Part shown: piece after piece, positions 44,629 to 53,702 of the stretch
Numbering within the stretch: position 1 is the first letter of the stretch
Layout: the number at the start of each line of letters is the position of its first letter
Source of the DNA: Sporosarcina sp. HYO08
GTDB lineage: Bacteria > Bacillota > Bacilli > Bacillales_A > Planococcaceae
Length of the DNA: 64,000 nt
Reading direction: 5' to 3'
Assembly: GCF_001563475.1 (NCBI RefSeq)
Contig: NZ_LPUT01000012.1
Span: 310,001 to 374,000, forward strand
The notes under the pieces: model-generated
What the model was told of the DNA's origin: nothing
Databases searched by the model: none
The model's input: the letters and a program-made list of their open reading frames with translations, nothing else
Program-made: the position numbers and the translations under genes

Positions 44629-45491
44629 GTCAGGCTGTTTTACATGTGCTTGGCACTGCACAAGATGCAGGGCTACCACATCCTAATTGCTATTGCGAAA
44701 ATTGTACAGAAGCGATCAACAATCCGGCGTTTCGACGGTTTGCTGCATCATTAGCAATTGTTGAGCCCGAAGAGAAAAAGTGGCATTTGATAGACGCTAC
44801 ACCCGATTTGAAAGAACAGATGATTCAAGTTCAACAAAAGTTTGGCATGCAAGGACAATTAATGGATATGATTTTTTTAACGCATGCCCATTTGGGACAT
44901 TATCCGGGACTTTTGTTGCTAGGAAGGGAAGCAATTGGTGCACAGGGCATTCCCGTAATGACAGGCAGTAAAATGAAACAAATGCTGGAAGCGCAAGCGC
45001 CGTGGAGTCAATTGACGGCACTTGGAAATATTGAGCTGCAAGAGATTTTTCATGAGCAGGCCATTCAAGTTTCGGATCAGGTTGTCGTCACGCCAGTCGA
45101 AGTGCCACATCGCAACGAATTTTCAGAGACATTTGCCTATTGGATAGAAGGACCGAACAAGAAGGTACTCTACATCCCGGATATTGATCGATGGGAACAA
45201 TGGGAAACGGATATTTACGAAGCGTGTAGAGAAGCAGACATTTGCTTACTGGATGGCACGTTTCATTCCGCAGAAGATCTGGCCAAGATCGGCCGAGATT
45301 ACCGGGAAATCCCGCATCCGCTCATGACCGAAACGATGGAGCGATTGCAAGAATTGGTCGAGCAAACGGCTATTTACTTTATCCATTTGAATCACTCAAA
45401 CCCAGCGATTCATGCCGACAGGAAGCTGCGGGGCCAGATCGAAGAGAAGGGGTTTTTCATTGCAGATGAAGGAATGGATGTTGTACTGTGA
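44625..45491 (+). CDS. MBL-fold metallohydrolase (PqqB-like)
   Basis: A 288-residue metallo-beta-lactamase-fold protein related to PqqB. The N-terminal LGTAQDAGLPHPNCYCENC has a CXC-type pair. The metal motif reads LTHAHLGHYPGLLLLGREA near residue 86, so the usual aspartate of HXHXDH is glycine, as happens in PqqB-type relatives. Later ligands may be in VEVPHRNE, LLDGTFHS and FIHLNHSNPA. The substrate is unknown and no pqq genes are present. It overlaps nhaC by ATGA. Confidence 0.82.
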   Translation: MSQAVLHVLGTAQDAGLPHPNCYCENCTEAINNPAFRRFAASLAIVEPEEKKWHLIDATPDLKEQMIQVQQKFGMQGQLMDMIFLTHAHLGHYPGLLLLGREAIGAQGIPVMTGSKMKQMLEAQAPWSQLTALGNIELQEIFHEQAIQVSDQVVVTPVEVPHRNEFSETFAYWIEGPNKKVLYIPDIDRWEQWETDIYEACREADICLLDGTFHSAEDLAKIGRDYREIPHPLMTETMERLQELVEQTAIYFIHLNHSNPAIHADRKLRGQIEEKGFFIADEGMDVVL

Positions 45492-45654
45492 ATGAAAACA
45501 GCCAATAAATCAGGCAGTTTCCAAAGTCGATATGCATAGAGTGCTGGCGGTAGATAATAGTATTAAAAAATGAGATGCAGTGGTGTAAATTCTTTTTAAT
45601 TTGGTAAGTTTTTACGTGCTACAGATCACCGTGGCGATTTAAGAGCAAAATAGT

Positions 45655-45692
45655 AGACGAGAGTTGAATTTTCCAACCCTCGTCTAGATTTT
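45655..45692. terminator. Terminator-like hairpin
   Basis: AGACGAGAGTTG pairs with CAACCCTCGTCT, then AGATTTTT. It lies in the 340-base gap between convergent genes (45492-45828), which otherwise shows no gene I would support. Confidence 0.7.
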
Positions 45693-45828
45693 TCTGCCTC
45701 TAAAGTGACCCATTTAGGTGATTGATTCTCGGCTTGGTGAGTAGACTCCAATCTTTTTTTCAGTAACAAAATGGCTGGAGATGATGGCATGGAAGAAATG
45801 TGATTACTATATGGGTAAAATTGGACGC

Positions 45829-46479
45829 TTACGTAATTAGGCTCCAAGAATCGCTGTTCATTAATTTATCGATATGAACTTCAATATCGCCTCCTAAATA
45901 GACAGTATCTCCTTGAATAGCTACGACCAATGCTTGAGCGACCGGATCACTATTATTTTTTTGAAAAACATCGCCTATTTTAGGTGTATAGGGGGCGCGT
46001 GAATGGAGTTCCGGTTTAACCAGTTTGTGCGCGTTAGGATCATGCGCATCTGGATTTGCCAAATCAATGATTGTTGCACCATCTTCCAACCCCGGTACCA
46101 TTACCCAATACTCGTTGTGTTTAATTCCATTAGATTTATTACTAATCACACCATTTGCTTCAATTTTTGATACTGTTTCAATCGCGTGAAGATGGTGATG
46201 ATCGAGAGAGTCAGGCTTAGGGTTGATGATTAAAATATAATCACCGACTTTTGCCTTTACATCTTTATGAAGTGTATATCGTTTATAATTGACCGTAAAA
46301 CTGTCTAAGTGCTTTGGTTTATATAACGATATTTCTTTTGCTGTTACGAGTTGCTGTTCCATATCTTCAAGTCGAATTAGATGAACAGACTTCTTAAAAA
46401 AAGGTTTCACAGAGTACACTTTATGGAGCTGATTGTTGTAGTAAACGAATTGACCTTTTCTAACATTGATTAGATTCAA
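45829..46479 (-). CDS. Hypothetical protein next to a BCCT transporter
   Basis: About 216 residues, soluble, beta-rich, with three similar parts each carrying a KXGDYI/KXGQFV-type motif (VRKGQFVYYNNQLHKVYSV, KAKVGDYILIINPK, PKIGDVFQKNN). This suggests repeated small barrels. No known family recognised. Start uncertain: TTG at 46479 has AAGGTGGGG upstream at good spacing; GTG at 46491 is closer to that site. It lies directly downstream of the BCCT gene on the same strand, so a link to osmolyte transport is possible but unsupported. Confidence 0.65.
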   Translation of the reverse strand: MNLINVRKGQFVYYNNQLHKVYSVKPFFKKSVHLIRLEDMEQQLVTAKEISLYKPKHLDSFTVNYKRYTLHKDVKAKVGDYILIINPKPDSLDHHHLHAIETVSKIEANGVISNKSNGIKHNEYWVMVPGLEDGATIIDLANPDAHDPNAHKLVKPELHSRAPYTPKIGDVFQKNNSDPVAQALVVAIQGDTVYLGGDIEVHIDKLMNSDSWSLIT

Positions 46480-46544
46480 TTTAATCCCCACCTTATTAAT
46501 TTTTCTTGCTTGTTAGCACCTATCATTCGCGTATTGAGTAACAA

Positions 46545-48017
46545 TCATTCTTTTTGCTGTATTACCTTATAAAACGATACAACCATTAAACCGACAATAA
46601 GGGAGAGAGGCAGAGCCGAAATGATGAGCAGATTTTGAAAACCTTTTATTCCACCGGAGTACATGACAATGGCTGCCATTGCAGACAAGGCGAGTCCCCA
46701 AACGATTTTGACAACATTTGAAGGGTTTAATTGTCCACCCGTACTGAACATACCCAGTACAAACGTCGCTGAATCCGCGGATGTGATGAAAAATATTGCA
46801 ATAACCACCACTGTAATGAGGGACAGGATTGTTCCAAGTGGATAATGCTCATACATACCGAATGTCACCGTTTCTGTAACCAATGTGGAGAGCTTGGCAA
46901 GACCATTTTGCTCTAGGTATAATGCCGACCCGCCAAAAACGGCAAAAAAGAGAAATGTTACAAGTGTAGGAGCGAGTAATACACCAGCAATAAATTGTCT
47001 GATCGTACGACCTTTTGAAACACGTGCAATAAACATTCCTACAAATGGGGCCCATGATATCCACCACGCCCAATAAAATATGGTCCAATCATTGATCCAT
47101 TGCCGCTGGTCGCTATCCATCGGTTTTAGTTCAAAACTCATTTCGATAAAATTCCCCGCATATTTACCAATCGAGGTTGTAAAAAGATTTAAAATATACG
47201 TTGACGGGCCGACAATAAACAATAGAATTAACAGTAGAAATGCAACCAAAATATTGACGGTACTTAAGTATTTTATACCCCGTCCAATTCCGGACCAAGC
47301 GGATATAACAAAGAGTATTGTAGAAACAGCTAGAATAATCAGTTGGAACCAGAACGTTTTTGGGGCATTGAATAAATAGGTCAGTCCACTGTTAATTTGC
47401 GCTGATCCAAATCCAAGTGTTGAGGCAACCCCAACTACAGTCGCAAAGATCGCGAGCGTATCCACTATATGACCAATTGTACCACGCATGATTTTCTTCC
47501 CGAATAATGGTTCAAGCGTCGCGCTAATCAAGCCGGGCGCACCAACGCGGAATTTAAAGTATGCGAGTATAAGTGCCACAATACTGTACAATCCCCAACC
47601 ATGGAGTCCCCAGTGAAACATAACGTATTGAAGTGATTCTATAATCGCCTGATTGGATCCTGGCGTTGCATTTGGTGAACTGATGAAAGCATGTGAAATG
47701 GTTTCCGCTGTTGTAAAGAACATAAGACCAATGCCCATGCCTGCACTAAACAACATAGCAAACCATGCAAGTAAACTAAATGCTGGTTCGTCATTTTCTT
47801 TTCCCAACTTCACTTTTCCAAAACGAGAGAACATGAAATAAATGCAAAACCCAATCATAGTAACGATTACGAATATATAAAACCATCCGAAACGATCATA
47901 TATAATGGCTGTCGCAGATGCGGTCAACTCATTTAAACCATCAGGGGCAAAAAATCCCCAAAGTACGATAGCTATACAAATCACTACTGAATACCAAAAT
48001 ACCCTTGTAATATGCAA
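46545..48017 (-). CDS. BCCT-family betaine/choline/carnitine transporter
   Basis: A 490-residue sodium-coupled osmolyte transporter with 12 membrane helices. Markers are FSAGMGIGLMFFTTAE near residue 90, the tryptophan-rich FYWAWWISWAPFVGMFIARVSKGRTIR near residues 305-332 and the substrate-helix FFITSADSATFVLGMFS near residue 405. OpuD-like glycine betaine uptake is the most likely role; choline or carnitine cannot be excluded. TTG start at 48017 with AAGGAG 8 bases upstream. Confidence 0.9.
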   Translation of the reverse strand: MHITRVFWYSVVICIAIVLWGFFAPDGLNELTASATAIIYDRFGWFYIFVIVTMIGFCIYFMFSRFGKVKLGKENDEPAFSLLAWFAMLFSAGMGIGLMFFTTAETISHAFISSPNATPGSNQAIIESLQYVMFHWGLHGWGLYSIVALILAYFKFRVGAPGLISATLEPLFGKKIMRGTIGHIVDTLAIFATVVGVASTLGFGSAQINSGLTYLFNAPKTFWFQLIILAVSTILFVISAWSGIGRGIKYLSTVNILVAFLLLILLFIVGPSTYILNLFTTSIGKYAGNFIEMSFELKPMDSDQRQWINDWTIFYWAWWISWAPFVGMFIARVSKGRTIRQFIAGVLLAPTLVTFLFFAVFGGSALYLEQNGLAKLSTLVTETVTFGMYEHYPLGTILSLITVVVIAIFFITSADSATFVLGMFSTGGQLNPSNVVKIVWGLALSAMAAIVMYSGGIKGFQNLLIISALPLSLIVGLMVVSFYKVIQQKE

Positions 48018-48362
48018 ACAAATTTCTCCTTTCTTTTTGTTTCTTTATTGCAACATAAGTTGGAAGCGTTTTCAACTAATTTCATTCCAAAATTTGAATT
48101 ACCTCTGATGTTAATAAATGAAATAGAAATACATCGAGACGGAACCATGGAAGCTCATTATTGGTTGAAAGAACCAACAGTTCCATCCACAGAGATTTTC
48201 GCTATTGATTCTTTTCATATGATCAACGCACAGCACTCCACATGAAACGGTTTTGGGAACTGCCTTATAAATTGTCTGGTTTCCAACAAAATTCACCTAG
48301 TCCCCAACGAAGCCCCACGAGTGGCCAACCAATTCCACTTGGCACCCGTAAGCACAAATAAA
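48018..48362. other. Intergenic region upstream of the BCCT gene
   Basis: About 345 bases. A short plus-strand frame (from about 48109, beginning MLINEIEIHRDGTMEAHYWL) looks protein-like but has no ribosome binding site or homologue I know; I do not annotate it. No other structure is seen. Confidence 0.35.
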
Positions 48363-48410
48363 AAACCAGTCTTATCAATCGAGCATTCTCGACCGATAGG
48401 ACTGGTTGAT
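48363..48410 (-). terminator. Terminator of the MOSC gene
   Basis: AAACCAGTC/GACTGGTT arms around an inner AATCGAG...CTCGA hairpin, followed on the minus strand by a run of T. Confidence 0.65.
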
Positions 48411-48414
48411 TGGG

Positions 48415-49215
48415 TTAGAGAATCTCCACCTGATCGCCAATTGTGACGCTGCCTGTTTGTAGAACTTCTGCATAGACGCCGAAGTTGCCGTTATTTTGTT
48501 TTACCAATGTGCGCAGGACATTCGGATCTTTCGGCAAATCCCCTTGGGCGAGTGTTGTCATCACGCATCGCTGCGTTGGTTGGATGATTCTAAGCTGTAC
48601 GTCATCGCCGATGGAAAGATTTTTGCCGATCCATTCCTGTTCAACAAATCCTTCAGTTTCTGGGACATCAAGAATGAGATTCGGGCGGAATCTTCGTGGT
48701 TCAATACGGCTTTCTGGCGTTAGCTTGCGCAGCGTATTGATCGTAGAGGTTGTAATGATGTGTACCGTCGCGATATCGAAAAATGTATTTTCGGGAGACT
48801 GCCTAGTAAAAGTCGTTCCGCGGTTCTCGAGTTCATTAATTTCTTCCGGGATATAGCCTTCAAATTCAACTGCGGCTGATGAAGGAGAGGCGATCGTAAC
48901 GAACCGTTGAAAGCTTTCAGACAATTGGTGATTGACATCATTTTCATTGCTTTCTACGGTTTGTCCATCCGGCAGCATAATACGAACCGGCGGAATTGGG
49001 TAAGACAATTGTACAGGTTTCGTAAATGAAGCACGGTATTGGAACATATTGGGCCACTTTTTTGGATTTTTGGCATTAGCAAGTTTGCCAGTTTCAGTGT
49101 CAATGACACCATATGCCCTATCTCCTAATACACCTTTTTCCGTAAAGTCACACGCATTCAGTTCTTCTCCCATCATCGATTTCACTGGGTATCTCCATAA
49201 TGATGCAACTTTCAT
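48415..49215 (-). CDS. MOSC-domain protein (MOSC_N type)
   Basis: A 266-residue protein with an N-terminal MOSC_N beta-barrel (VASLWRYPVKSMMGEEL) and a MOSC domain. The conserved arginine/cysteine segment is IEPRRFRPNLILD near residue 178 and IIQPTQRCVMTTL near residue 215. MOSC proteins bind sulfur or molybdenum cofactor; YcbX/MOCOS-type relatives act with molybdenum. The exact role is not decidable. ATG at 49215 follows AAGGGGG; a longer frame to 49245 is rejected. Confidence 0.85.
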   Translation of the reverse strand: MKVASLWRYPVKSMMGEELNACDFTEKGVLGDRAYGVIDTETGKLANAKNPKKWPNMFQYRASFTKPVQLSYPIPPVRIMLPDGQTVESNENDVNHQLSESFQRFVTIASPSSAAVEFEGYIPEEINELENRGTTFTRQSPENTFFDIATVHIITTSTINTLRKLTPESRIEPRRFRPNLILDVPETEGFVEQEWIGKNLSIGDDVQLRIIQPTQRCVMTTLAQGDLPKDPNVLRTLVKQNNGNFGVYAEVLQTGSVTIGDQVEIL

Positions 49216-49314
49216 AGCGCATTCCCCCTTAACTTTACTATCCACTATACGTTAAATTGGTGGAATATTCACTTTAATAGAATTAAGCTCGACTGAATCT
49301 TGTCCGTGACGCAG

Positions 49315-49638
49315 TTACTTGTGATAAATCTTCAACTCTGCCATTTTCATCTCATTGTCAAATAGCTTTTGCGCACCGAACCCGATGATAGCGATTAAAA
49401 TAATGATGGCGTAAATATATCTGGATGTATTTTTTACAACACTTTCAATTGTTTCTTTCTTTTTTTCTTCCAAGATCCGTGTTCGTTTAAACAATTCTTG
49501 GACGATCTTGCGAAAAATAACGATGATCAAATATGTCACGATGAGCGTCAATGCTAAGGAAGTAAAATATGATTTAATCGCATCAAAATCAAAGTCAAAA
49601 AAACGTTGGGTCGAATCAATTAATTCACGCATGGTCAT
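49315..49638 (-). CDS. Short MscS-like membrane protein, possibly truncated
   Basis: 107 residues: a membrane helix (about 25-44), a charged linker RTRILEEKKKETIESVVKNT and a second helix ending IAIIGFGAQKLFDN. The linker and helix resemble the N-terminal part of MscS channels, and GFGAQ resembles their pore-helix motif GFGAQ(S/K)L; the 25 or so residues usually between the two and the whole C-terminal domain are missing. It could be an internally deleted remnant or a short natural relative. AAAAGGAATTTT before ATG supports translation. Confidence 0.55.
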   Translation of the reverse strand: MTMRELIDSTQRFFDFDFDAIKSYFTSLALTLIVTYLIIVIFRKIVQELFKRTRILEEKKKETIESVVKNTSRYIYAIIILIAIIGFGAQKLFDNEMKMAELKIYHK

Positions 49639-49754
49639 AAAATTCCTTTTCTTATTATTCGTGTAGATTCCAAAAAAATTATAGCAAAAATATTTACTGC
49701 AAATACGGGAATACTATCGAACGAAGGAAAAATGACTAAAAGGAGGAACAGGCT

Positions 49755-49976
49755 TTGACTAAAAATTTTTCACTACCGAATGATTCAGACGATAATGTGA
49801 ACCGCCTAAAGAAAACCATTAGCAATATGGAAGCGGCCGAAGCAGCAATGGAATTTGCGGAAGGAAAAGAACTTGAGGCAATCAAAGCAAAAAACGAGCG
49901 TCGCAAAGAAAAAATCGAGGATTTGGAAGATGAAATTCATGCCGAAAACAAATCACGAATAAATGGATATATCTAA
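49755..49976 (+). CDS. tlp: Small acid-soluble spore protein Tlp
   Basis: A 73-residue hydrophilic protein matching the Tlp family of spore proteins: NDSDDNVNRLKKTISNMEAA, then AMEFAEGKELEAIKAKNERR and a tail ending NGYI. TTG start at 49755 with AGGAGG 9-10 bases upstream. Tlp is made in the forespore in Bacillus, so it marks the organism as a spore former. A promoter of the forespore type is not clear by eye. A terminator hairpin follows. Confidence 0.88.
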   Translation: MTKNFSLPNDSDDNVNRLKKTISNMEAAEAAMEFAEGKELEAIKAKNERRKEKIEDLEDEIHAENKSRINGYI

Positions 49977-50007
49977 GTTGCGTTTCATAATGCAATAATC
50001 CGGAAAG

Positions 50008-50048
50008 ATGTTCGCTCTGTCATCTATGCAGAACGGACATCTTTTTCA
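50008..50048 (+). terminator. Intrinsic terminator after tlp
   Basis: AGATGTTCGCTCTG pairs imperfectly with CAGAACGGACATCT, followed by TTTT. Confidence 0.75.
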
Positions 50049-50254
50049 TGTAAACAATACTATTTCTAGAAAATGTACATATAGTGGTGATTCATGGCAA
50101 AAGGAAGGGAATAGTGAATCAATAAAACATACAAGTTTGTAGGTGGTTAGTAGTATGTGAATCATTGGTATTTTAAGGTAAAGTATTAGGTGATCAATGT
50201 TATCGGAACATTCTGAAATTAGTTCACTGTATAAAAAGAAGGGGGAGCGATGAA

Positions 50255-51319
50255 ATGAAAAAGTGGGTACTATTTCTATTAGCAATTGTGCTCATTCTCG
50301 GTGTTGCGCAACGTCCAGTGCAGGCAGTCAGCTTTAAAGATGTTTCAACATCTCATGGTTTTCATGATGAAATCAAGTATTTATCAGACAAGCAGTTCAT
50401 CACCGGTTATTCAGATGGTTCATTCCGGCCAGAAAAAGCTGTTACGCGTGGGGAAGCAGCCATTATGATTGGTAAAGCGTTCGATTTGGATGGGACTCAG
50501 CGTACGACGAAGTTTAAGGATGTAGGGAAGAGTCAAAAGGCAAGCGGCTACATTGCTTCTGCTGTAGAAAAGGGCATCATCTCTGGTTATTCGAACGGGA
50601 CATTTAAACCGGAAGCATCCATTTCTAGAGGTGAAATGGCCATTATTTTATCAAGAGCGTTCAACTTATCCTTCCATTCTTTTTTTAGATTTAAAGATGT
50701 TGGAGAAAGTACAGCTGCCTTCGAACACATTCAGCGTTTAGCCGCAGCATCGATTACAGCTGGTTATCCCGATGGTACGTTCCAACCGGGCTTAAGTTTG
50801 ACACGGGCTCAGTTTTCAGCTTTTCTTGCCCGCGGCTTTGACGTGTCGTTTAAACAAAAAGCAGCGATTCAAGACAGCTATGTGCGAGACAAAACAAAGC
50901 AGTATACCTATCAGTCATCTGAACTGGGTCGTGAAGTATTCACCTATAAAAAAGCCAGCGTTTGGGAATGGATGTTCCCGGAGTATATGTGGGAAGCGCA
51001 TATCGTAGATCAAGATCAAACCTATCACTTTTTTGAGGTCGAATCTTATGAAGGGTCAGGGATAGGTTATCCACTATCCGAGTTTCACGAAAGCCTCATT
51101 TACCCAATTAAACTCGGAGCTACGTGGACATCCTATACCAGCACGAGTAAAGTGACGGGTATTGGGAAGAAAGTCGAAACGCCTTACAAAACCTTTACGA
51201 ATGCTGTCGAAGTGACGAGCAGTGAAGGAACAAAAACATATTATGTGAAGCATGTCGGATACGTGCAAACGATTGATAAAGGTGGAAAAGTGATTAGAGA
51301 GTTAGTTGATATTAAATAA
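50255..51319 (+). CDS. SLH-domain surface protein
   Basis: A 354-residue exported protein: signal peptide 1-24 (VLFLLAIVLILGVA, ending near VQA), three SLH domains at about 26-70, 86-130 and 146-190 (FKDVSTSHGFHDEIKYL, VTRGEAAIM, LTRAQFSAF), then about 150 residues of beta-rich sequence (YTYQSSELGREVFTYKKASV, LGATWTSYTSTSKVTGIG) of unknown fold. GGGGGAG precedes the ATG. It shares a bidirectional terminator with the acetate-type symporter gene. Anchoring to SCWP is predicted. Confidence 0.87.
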   Translation: MKKWVLFLLAIVLILGVAQRPVQAVSFKDVSTSHGFHDEIKYLSDKQFITGYSDGSFRPEKAVTRGEAAIMIGKAFDLDGTQRTTKFKDVGKSQKASGYIASAVEKGIISGYSNGTFKPEASISRGEMAIILSRAFNLSFHSFFRFKDVGESTAAFEHIQRLAAASITAGYPDGTFQPGLSLTRAQFSAFLARGFDVSFKQKAAIQDSYVRDKTKQYTYQSSELGREVFTYKKASVWEWMFPEYMWEAHIVDQDQTYHFFEVESYEGSGIGYPLSEFHESLIYPIKLGATWTSYTSTSKVTGIGKKVETPYKTFTNAVEVTSSEGTKTYYVKHVGYVQTIDKGGKVIRELVDIK

Positions 51320-51383
51320 GAGAATTCTAAACGTATTATTTGAAGAAATTGGCGGAGTCTCAGTCTCAATAAAAGAAAATAAA

Positions 51384-51430
51384 AAATGCGAGGTATACTC
51401 AATGAATGAGTATACCTCGCATCATTTTTT
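51384..51430. terminator. Bidirectional terminator
   Basis: AAATGCGAGGTATACTC pairs with GAGTATACCTCGCAT around AATGAAT, with A and T runs outside on either side. It serves two convergent genes. Confidence 0.92.
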
Positions 51431-52961
51431 ACAACTGTCTAAACCCACCTGTATTTGCGCGAACATTCACTTCGGAATACTTCAACACATCGCGTTCTTT
51501 CGTTACCATTGTACCGATCCATCCGCCTAAGAACCCGAGTGGAACAGAAACGAGCGCTGGGTTCGTTAATGGGAAAATTGGATTTCCTGTCAGAATTGCG
51601 GTACCTTCAGGGCTAAGTACACTTGGACTGATTGAAACGAGTACTAATGCCGAGATGAGTCCTGTTAAGATTGCGGAAACCGCACCAGCCGTATTGAATT
51701 TTCTCCAGAAAATCGTGTAAACAATGACTGGCAAGTTTGCACTTGCTGCAATACAAAATGCAAGTGAAACAAGAAAAGCAACGTTCAATGATTGTGCGAA
51801 AATCGCCAATAGAATTGAAAATACAGAGACACCAACCGACGCATAGCGAGCGGCTTTCATTTGTTGTTTTTCACTTGCTTTTCCTTTTTTAAAGATCTCA
51901 CCGTAAATATCATGCGCGAAAGCGGAGGCGCCTGTTAGTACCAATCCAGCAACGACTGCAAGGATCGTAGCAAAAGCAACGGCCGAAACGAATGACATCA
52001 GAAGATCTCCGCCCAGCGCCTGTGCAAGCAGAGGCGCCGCCATATTACCCGCCGCATTTTCTTTAATAATTGCTTCAGAACCGACAAAAGCAGCAGCGCC
52101 AAATCCGAGGAAGATTGTCAAAATGTAGAAAATACCAACGATCCAAGTTGCCCACATTACCGAGCTTCTAGCAGTTTTCGCATCTTTTACCGTAAAGAAA
52201 CGCATTAAAATATGTGGTAATCCGGCTGTTCCAAATACAAGTGCGATCATGAGGGACATTGTATCCAATGGCATTTTGTATTTAACACCGGGATTTAGAA
52301 ATGCTTCACCATGAGGCGTAGCCGTTTTCATATGCGAAAACATTTGTGTAAGGCTAAAATCGAATTTCATAAACACTAAGAAAGAAATGATAATGGTTCC
52401 AACCATTAATAAAACCGCTTTAATAATTTGTACCCAGCTCGTTGCTGTCATGCCGCCAAACAAAACGTAAGTCGTCATCATAACACCAACAATTAGGACA
52501 GCCCAAACATAATCAATCTGGAATAATAAGTGAATAAGTGCACCTGCACCAACTAGCTGGGCAATCATGTAGAAAACAACGATCGTAATTGTACTCAACG
52601 CAGCCGCTGCCCGAACCTTTTTTGCATTGAAACGGGCGTTAATCATATCAGCTAGTGTATATTTCCCTAAATTACGTAAAGGCTCCGCAACGATAAATAA
52701 AACGACTAAATAAGCTACTAAATAACCAATAGAGAATAAGAAACCATCAAATCCGAAAAGAGCAATGGCACCTGCAATACCGAGGAATGACGCGGCCGAC
52801 AAATAGTCACCAGCGATGGCCAGTCCATTTTGCCAACCCGTTAGACCGCCGCCCGCAGTATAGAAATCGCTGGCAGAACTTGTTCTTTTTGCGGCAATAT
52901 ACGTAACAACGAGAGTGGCGCCTACAATGATTAAAAACAACACGATGACTGATGCGCTCAT
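51429..52961 (-). CDS. Cation-acetate symporter-like SSS-family transporter (ActP/YwcA type)
   Basis: A 510-residue sodium:solute symporter. Markers are SDFYTAGGGLTGWQNGLAIAGDYLSAASF near residues 30-60, VLFGGMTATSWVQIIKAVL near residue 165 and TAGLPHILMRFFTVKDAKTARSS near residue 245. The ActP/YwcA group takes up acetate or short acids. It overlaps by four bases the upstream DUF485 gene, the usual partner arrangement, which strongly supports this subfamily. Confidence 0.9.
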   Translation of the reverse strand: MSASVIVLFLIIVGATLVVTYIAAKRTSSASDFYTAGGGLTGWQNGLAIAGDYLSAASFLGIAGAIALFGFDGFLFSIGYLVAYLVVLFIVAEPLRNLGKYTLADMINARFNAKKVRAAAALSTITIVVFYMIAQLVGAGALIHLLFQIDYVWAVLIVGVMMTTYVLFGGMTATSWVQIIKAVLLMVGTIIISFLVFMKFDFSLTQMFSHMKTATPHGEAFLNPGVKYKMPLDTMSLMIALVFGTAGLPHILMRFFTVKDAKTARSSVMWATWIVGIFYILTIFLGFGAAAFVGSEAIIKENAAGNMAAPLLAQALGGDLLMSFVSAVAFATILAVVAGLVLTGASAFAHDIYGEIFKKGKASEKQQMKAARYASVGVSVFSILLAIFAQSLNVAFLVSLAFCIAASANLPVIVYTIFWRKFNTAGAVSAILTGLISALVLVSISPSVLSPEGTAILTGNPIFPLTNPALVSVPLGFLGGWIGTMVTKERDVLKYSEVNVRANTGGFRQL

Positions 52962-53371
52962 GAATTTGCCTCCCCATCATAGTTGAATTCTTTTAACGTT
53001 TCCGAGGCCATTGTGTCAAACTGTGCAGATCTTCTCATGTAAACGGTTACAAGAGTCCATGTCATGATAAATAGTCCGATTGAAAACACCCACACCCAAG
53101 TAATTGCACCTAAAAATGGCTTGTCCAAAAGATCCGTATACGAAATGAGTAAATTAAAGCCGATGTAAAGCGACAAAAATAAGATGATTGACGGAACGAG
53201 AAATGCTCTTTTTCTTGCGATTAATTTTTTAAACCCCTCAGAATTTTCAATCGCCACGAAATTTGGCGTTTGTTCATCCAGCTTCCCTTGATCAGCAATA
53301 TCCCCCAATATTGCATGATCAGTGTTCCTCAGAATGGCCCCTTGACTTTTAGGTACTGCAATTTTCCCCAT
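52958..53371 (-). CDS. DUF485 membrane protein, partner of the SSS transporter
   Basis: A 137-residue protein with a DUF485 core: KKLIARKRAFLVPSIILFLS near residue 47, a second helix AITWVWVFSIGLFIMTWTLV near residue 88 and YMRRSAQFD after it. An N-terminal extension of about 40 residues precedes the usual domain. ATG at 53371 is preceded by AAGGGGTGGGAG. It is co-translated with the symporter downstream. The role of DUF485 is not firmly known. Confidence 0.87.
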   Translation of the reverse strand: MGKIAVPKSQGAILRNTDHAILGDIADQGKLDEQTPNFVAIENSEGFKKLIARKRAFLVPSIILFLSLYIGFNLLISYTDLLDKPFLGAITWVWVFSIGLFIMTWTLVTVYMRRSAQFDTMASETLKEFNYDGEANS

Positions 53372-53487
53372 TTCTCCCACCCCTTGTAAAGATTTTTCAG
53401 AACATACAAATTATTAAAACATCATTAATGAATATAGTCAATGATAAATTGGAAAAATTTGTGATGTATTGACCGGAAAAAACGTCG

Positions 53488-53675
53488 AAAAGGGATATCG
53501 ACAAAAGTCGACATCCCTTCTAGCCTGCCGAGAATGCTCGCATCCGTCGCCAATCGCACAGCGAAGGATTCGATTTACCTTAATTTCTGCGTACTTTACA
53601 GAAATTAAGGTACTTTCAAGGCGCGGTGAATTTAGGCTGCCTATCTCGGCACAAGCGTTTTCAATCAGGCTCGAG
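53488..53675 (-). repeat. Large hairpin-rich element, copy 1
   Basis: Read on the minus strand it starts GCCTGATTGAAAACGCTTGT (53675 leftward), contains AGATAGGCAGCCTAA, a stem of TACCTTAATTTCTG against CAGAAATTAAGGTA, then GGCGACGGATGCGAGCATT and CAGGCT, and ends in a terminator-like hairpin AAGGGATGTCGAC / GTCGATATCCCTT. Its outer sequences match copy 2 (54009-54390) in opposite orientation, while the middle differs. It lies after the small membrane gene on the minus strand. Confidence 0.75.
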
Positions 53676-53702
53676 ATACACATATGCAACTATCTTCTCT
53701 CT

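Noticed and set aside
45626..45847. A 73-residue minus-strand frame
   Set aside because: It runs through a terminator hairpin, starts inside the upstream gene and has no ribosome binding site.
48012..48245. A plus-strand frame with MLINEIEIHRDGTMEAHYWL
   Set aside because: The sequence looks protein-like, but there is no ribosome binding site or known family, and it overlaps the BCCT gene leader. Kept only as a note.
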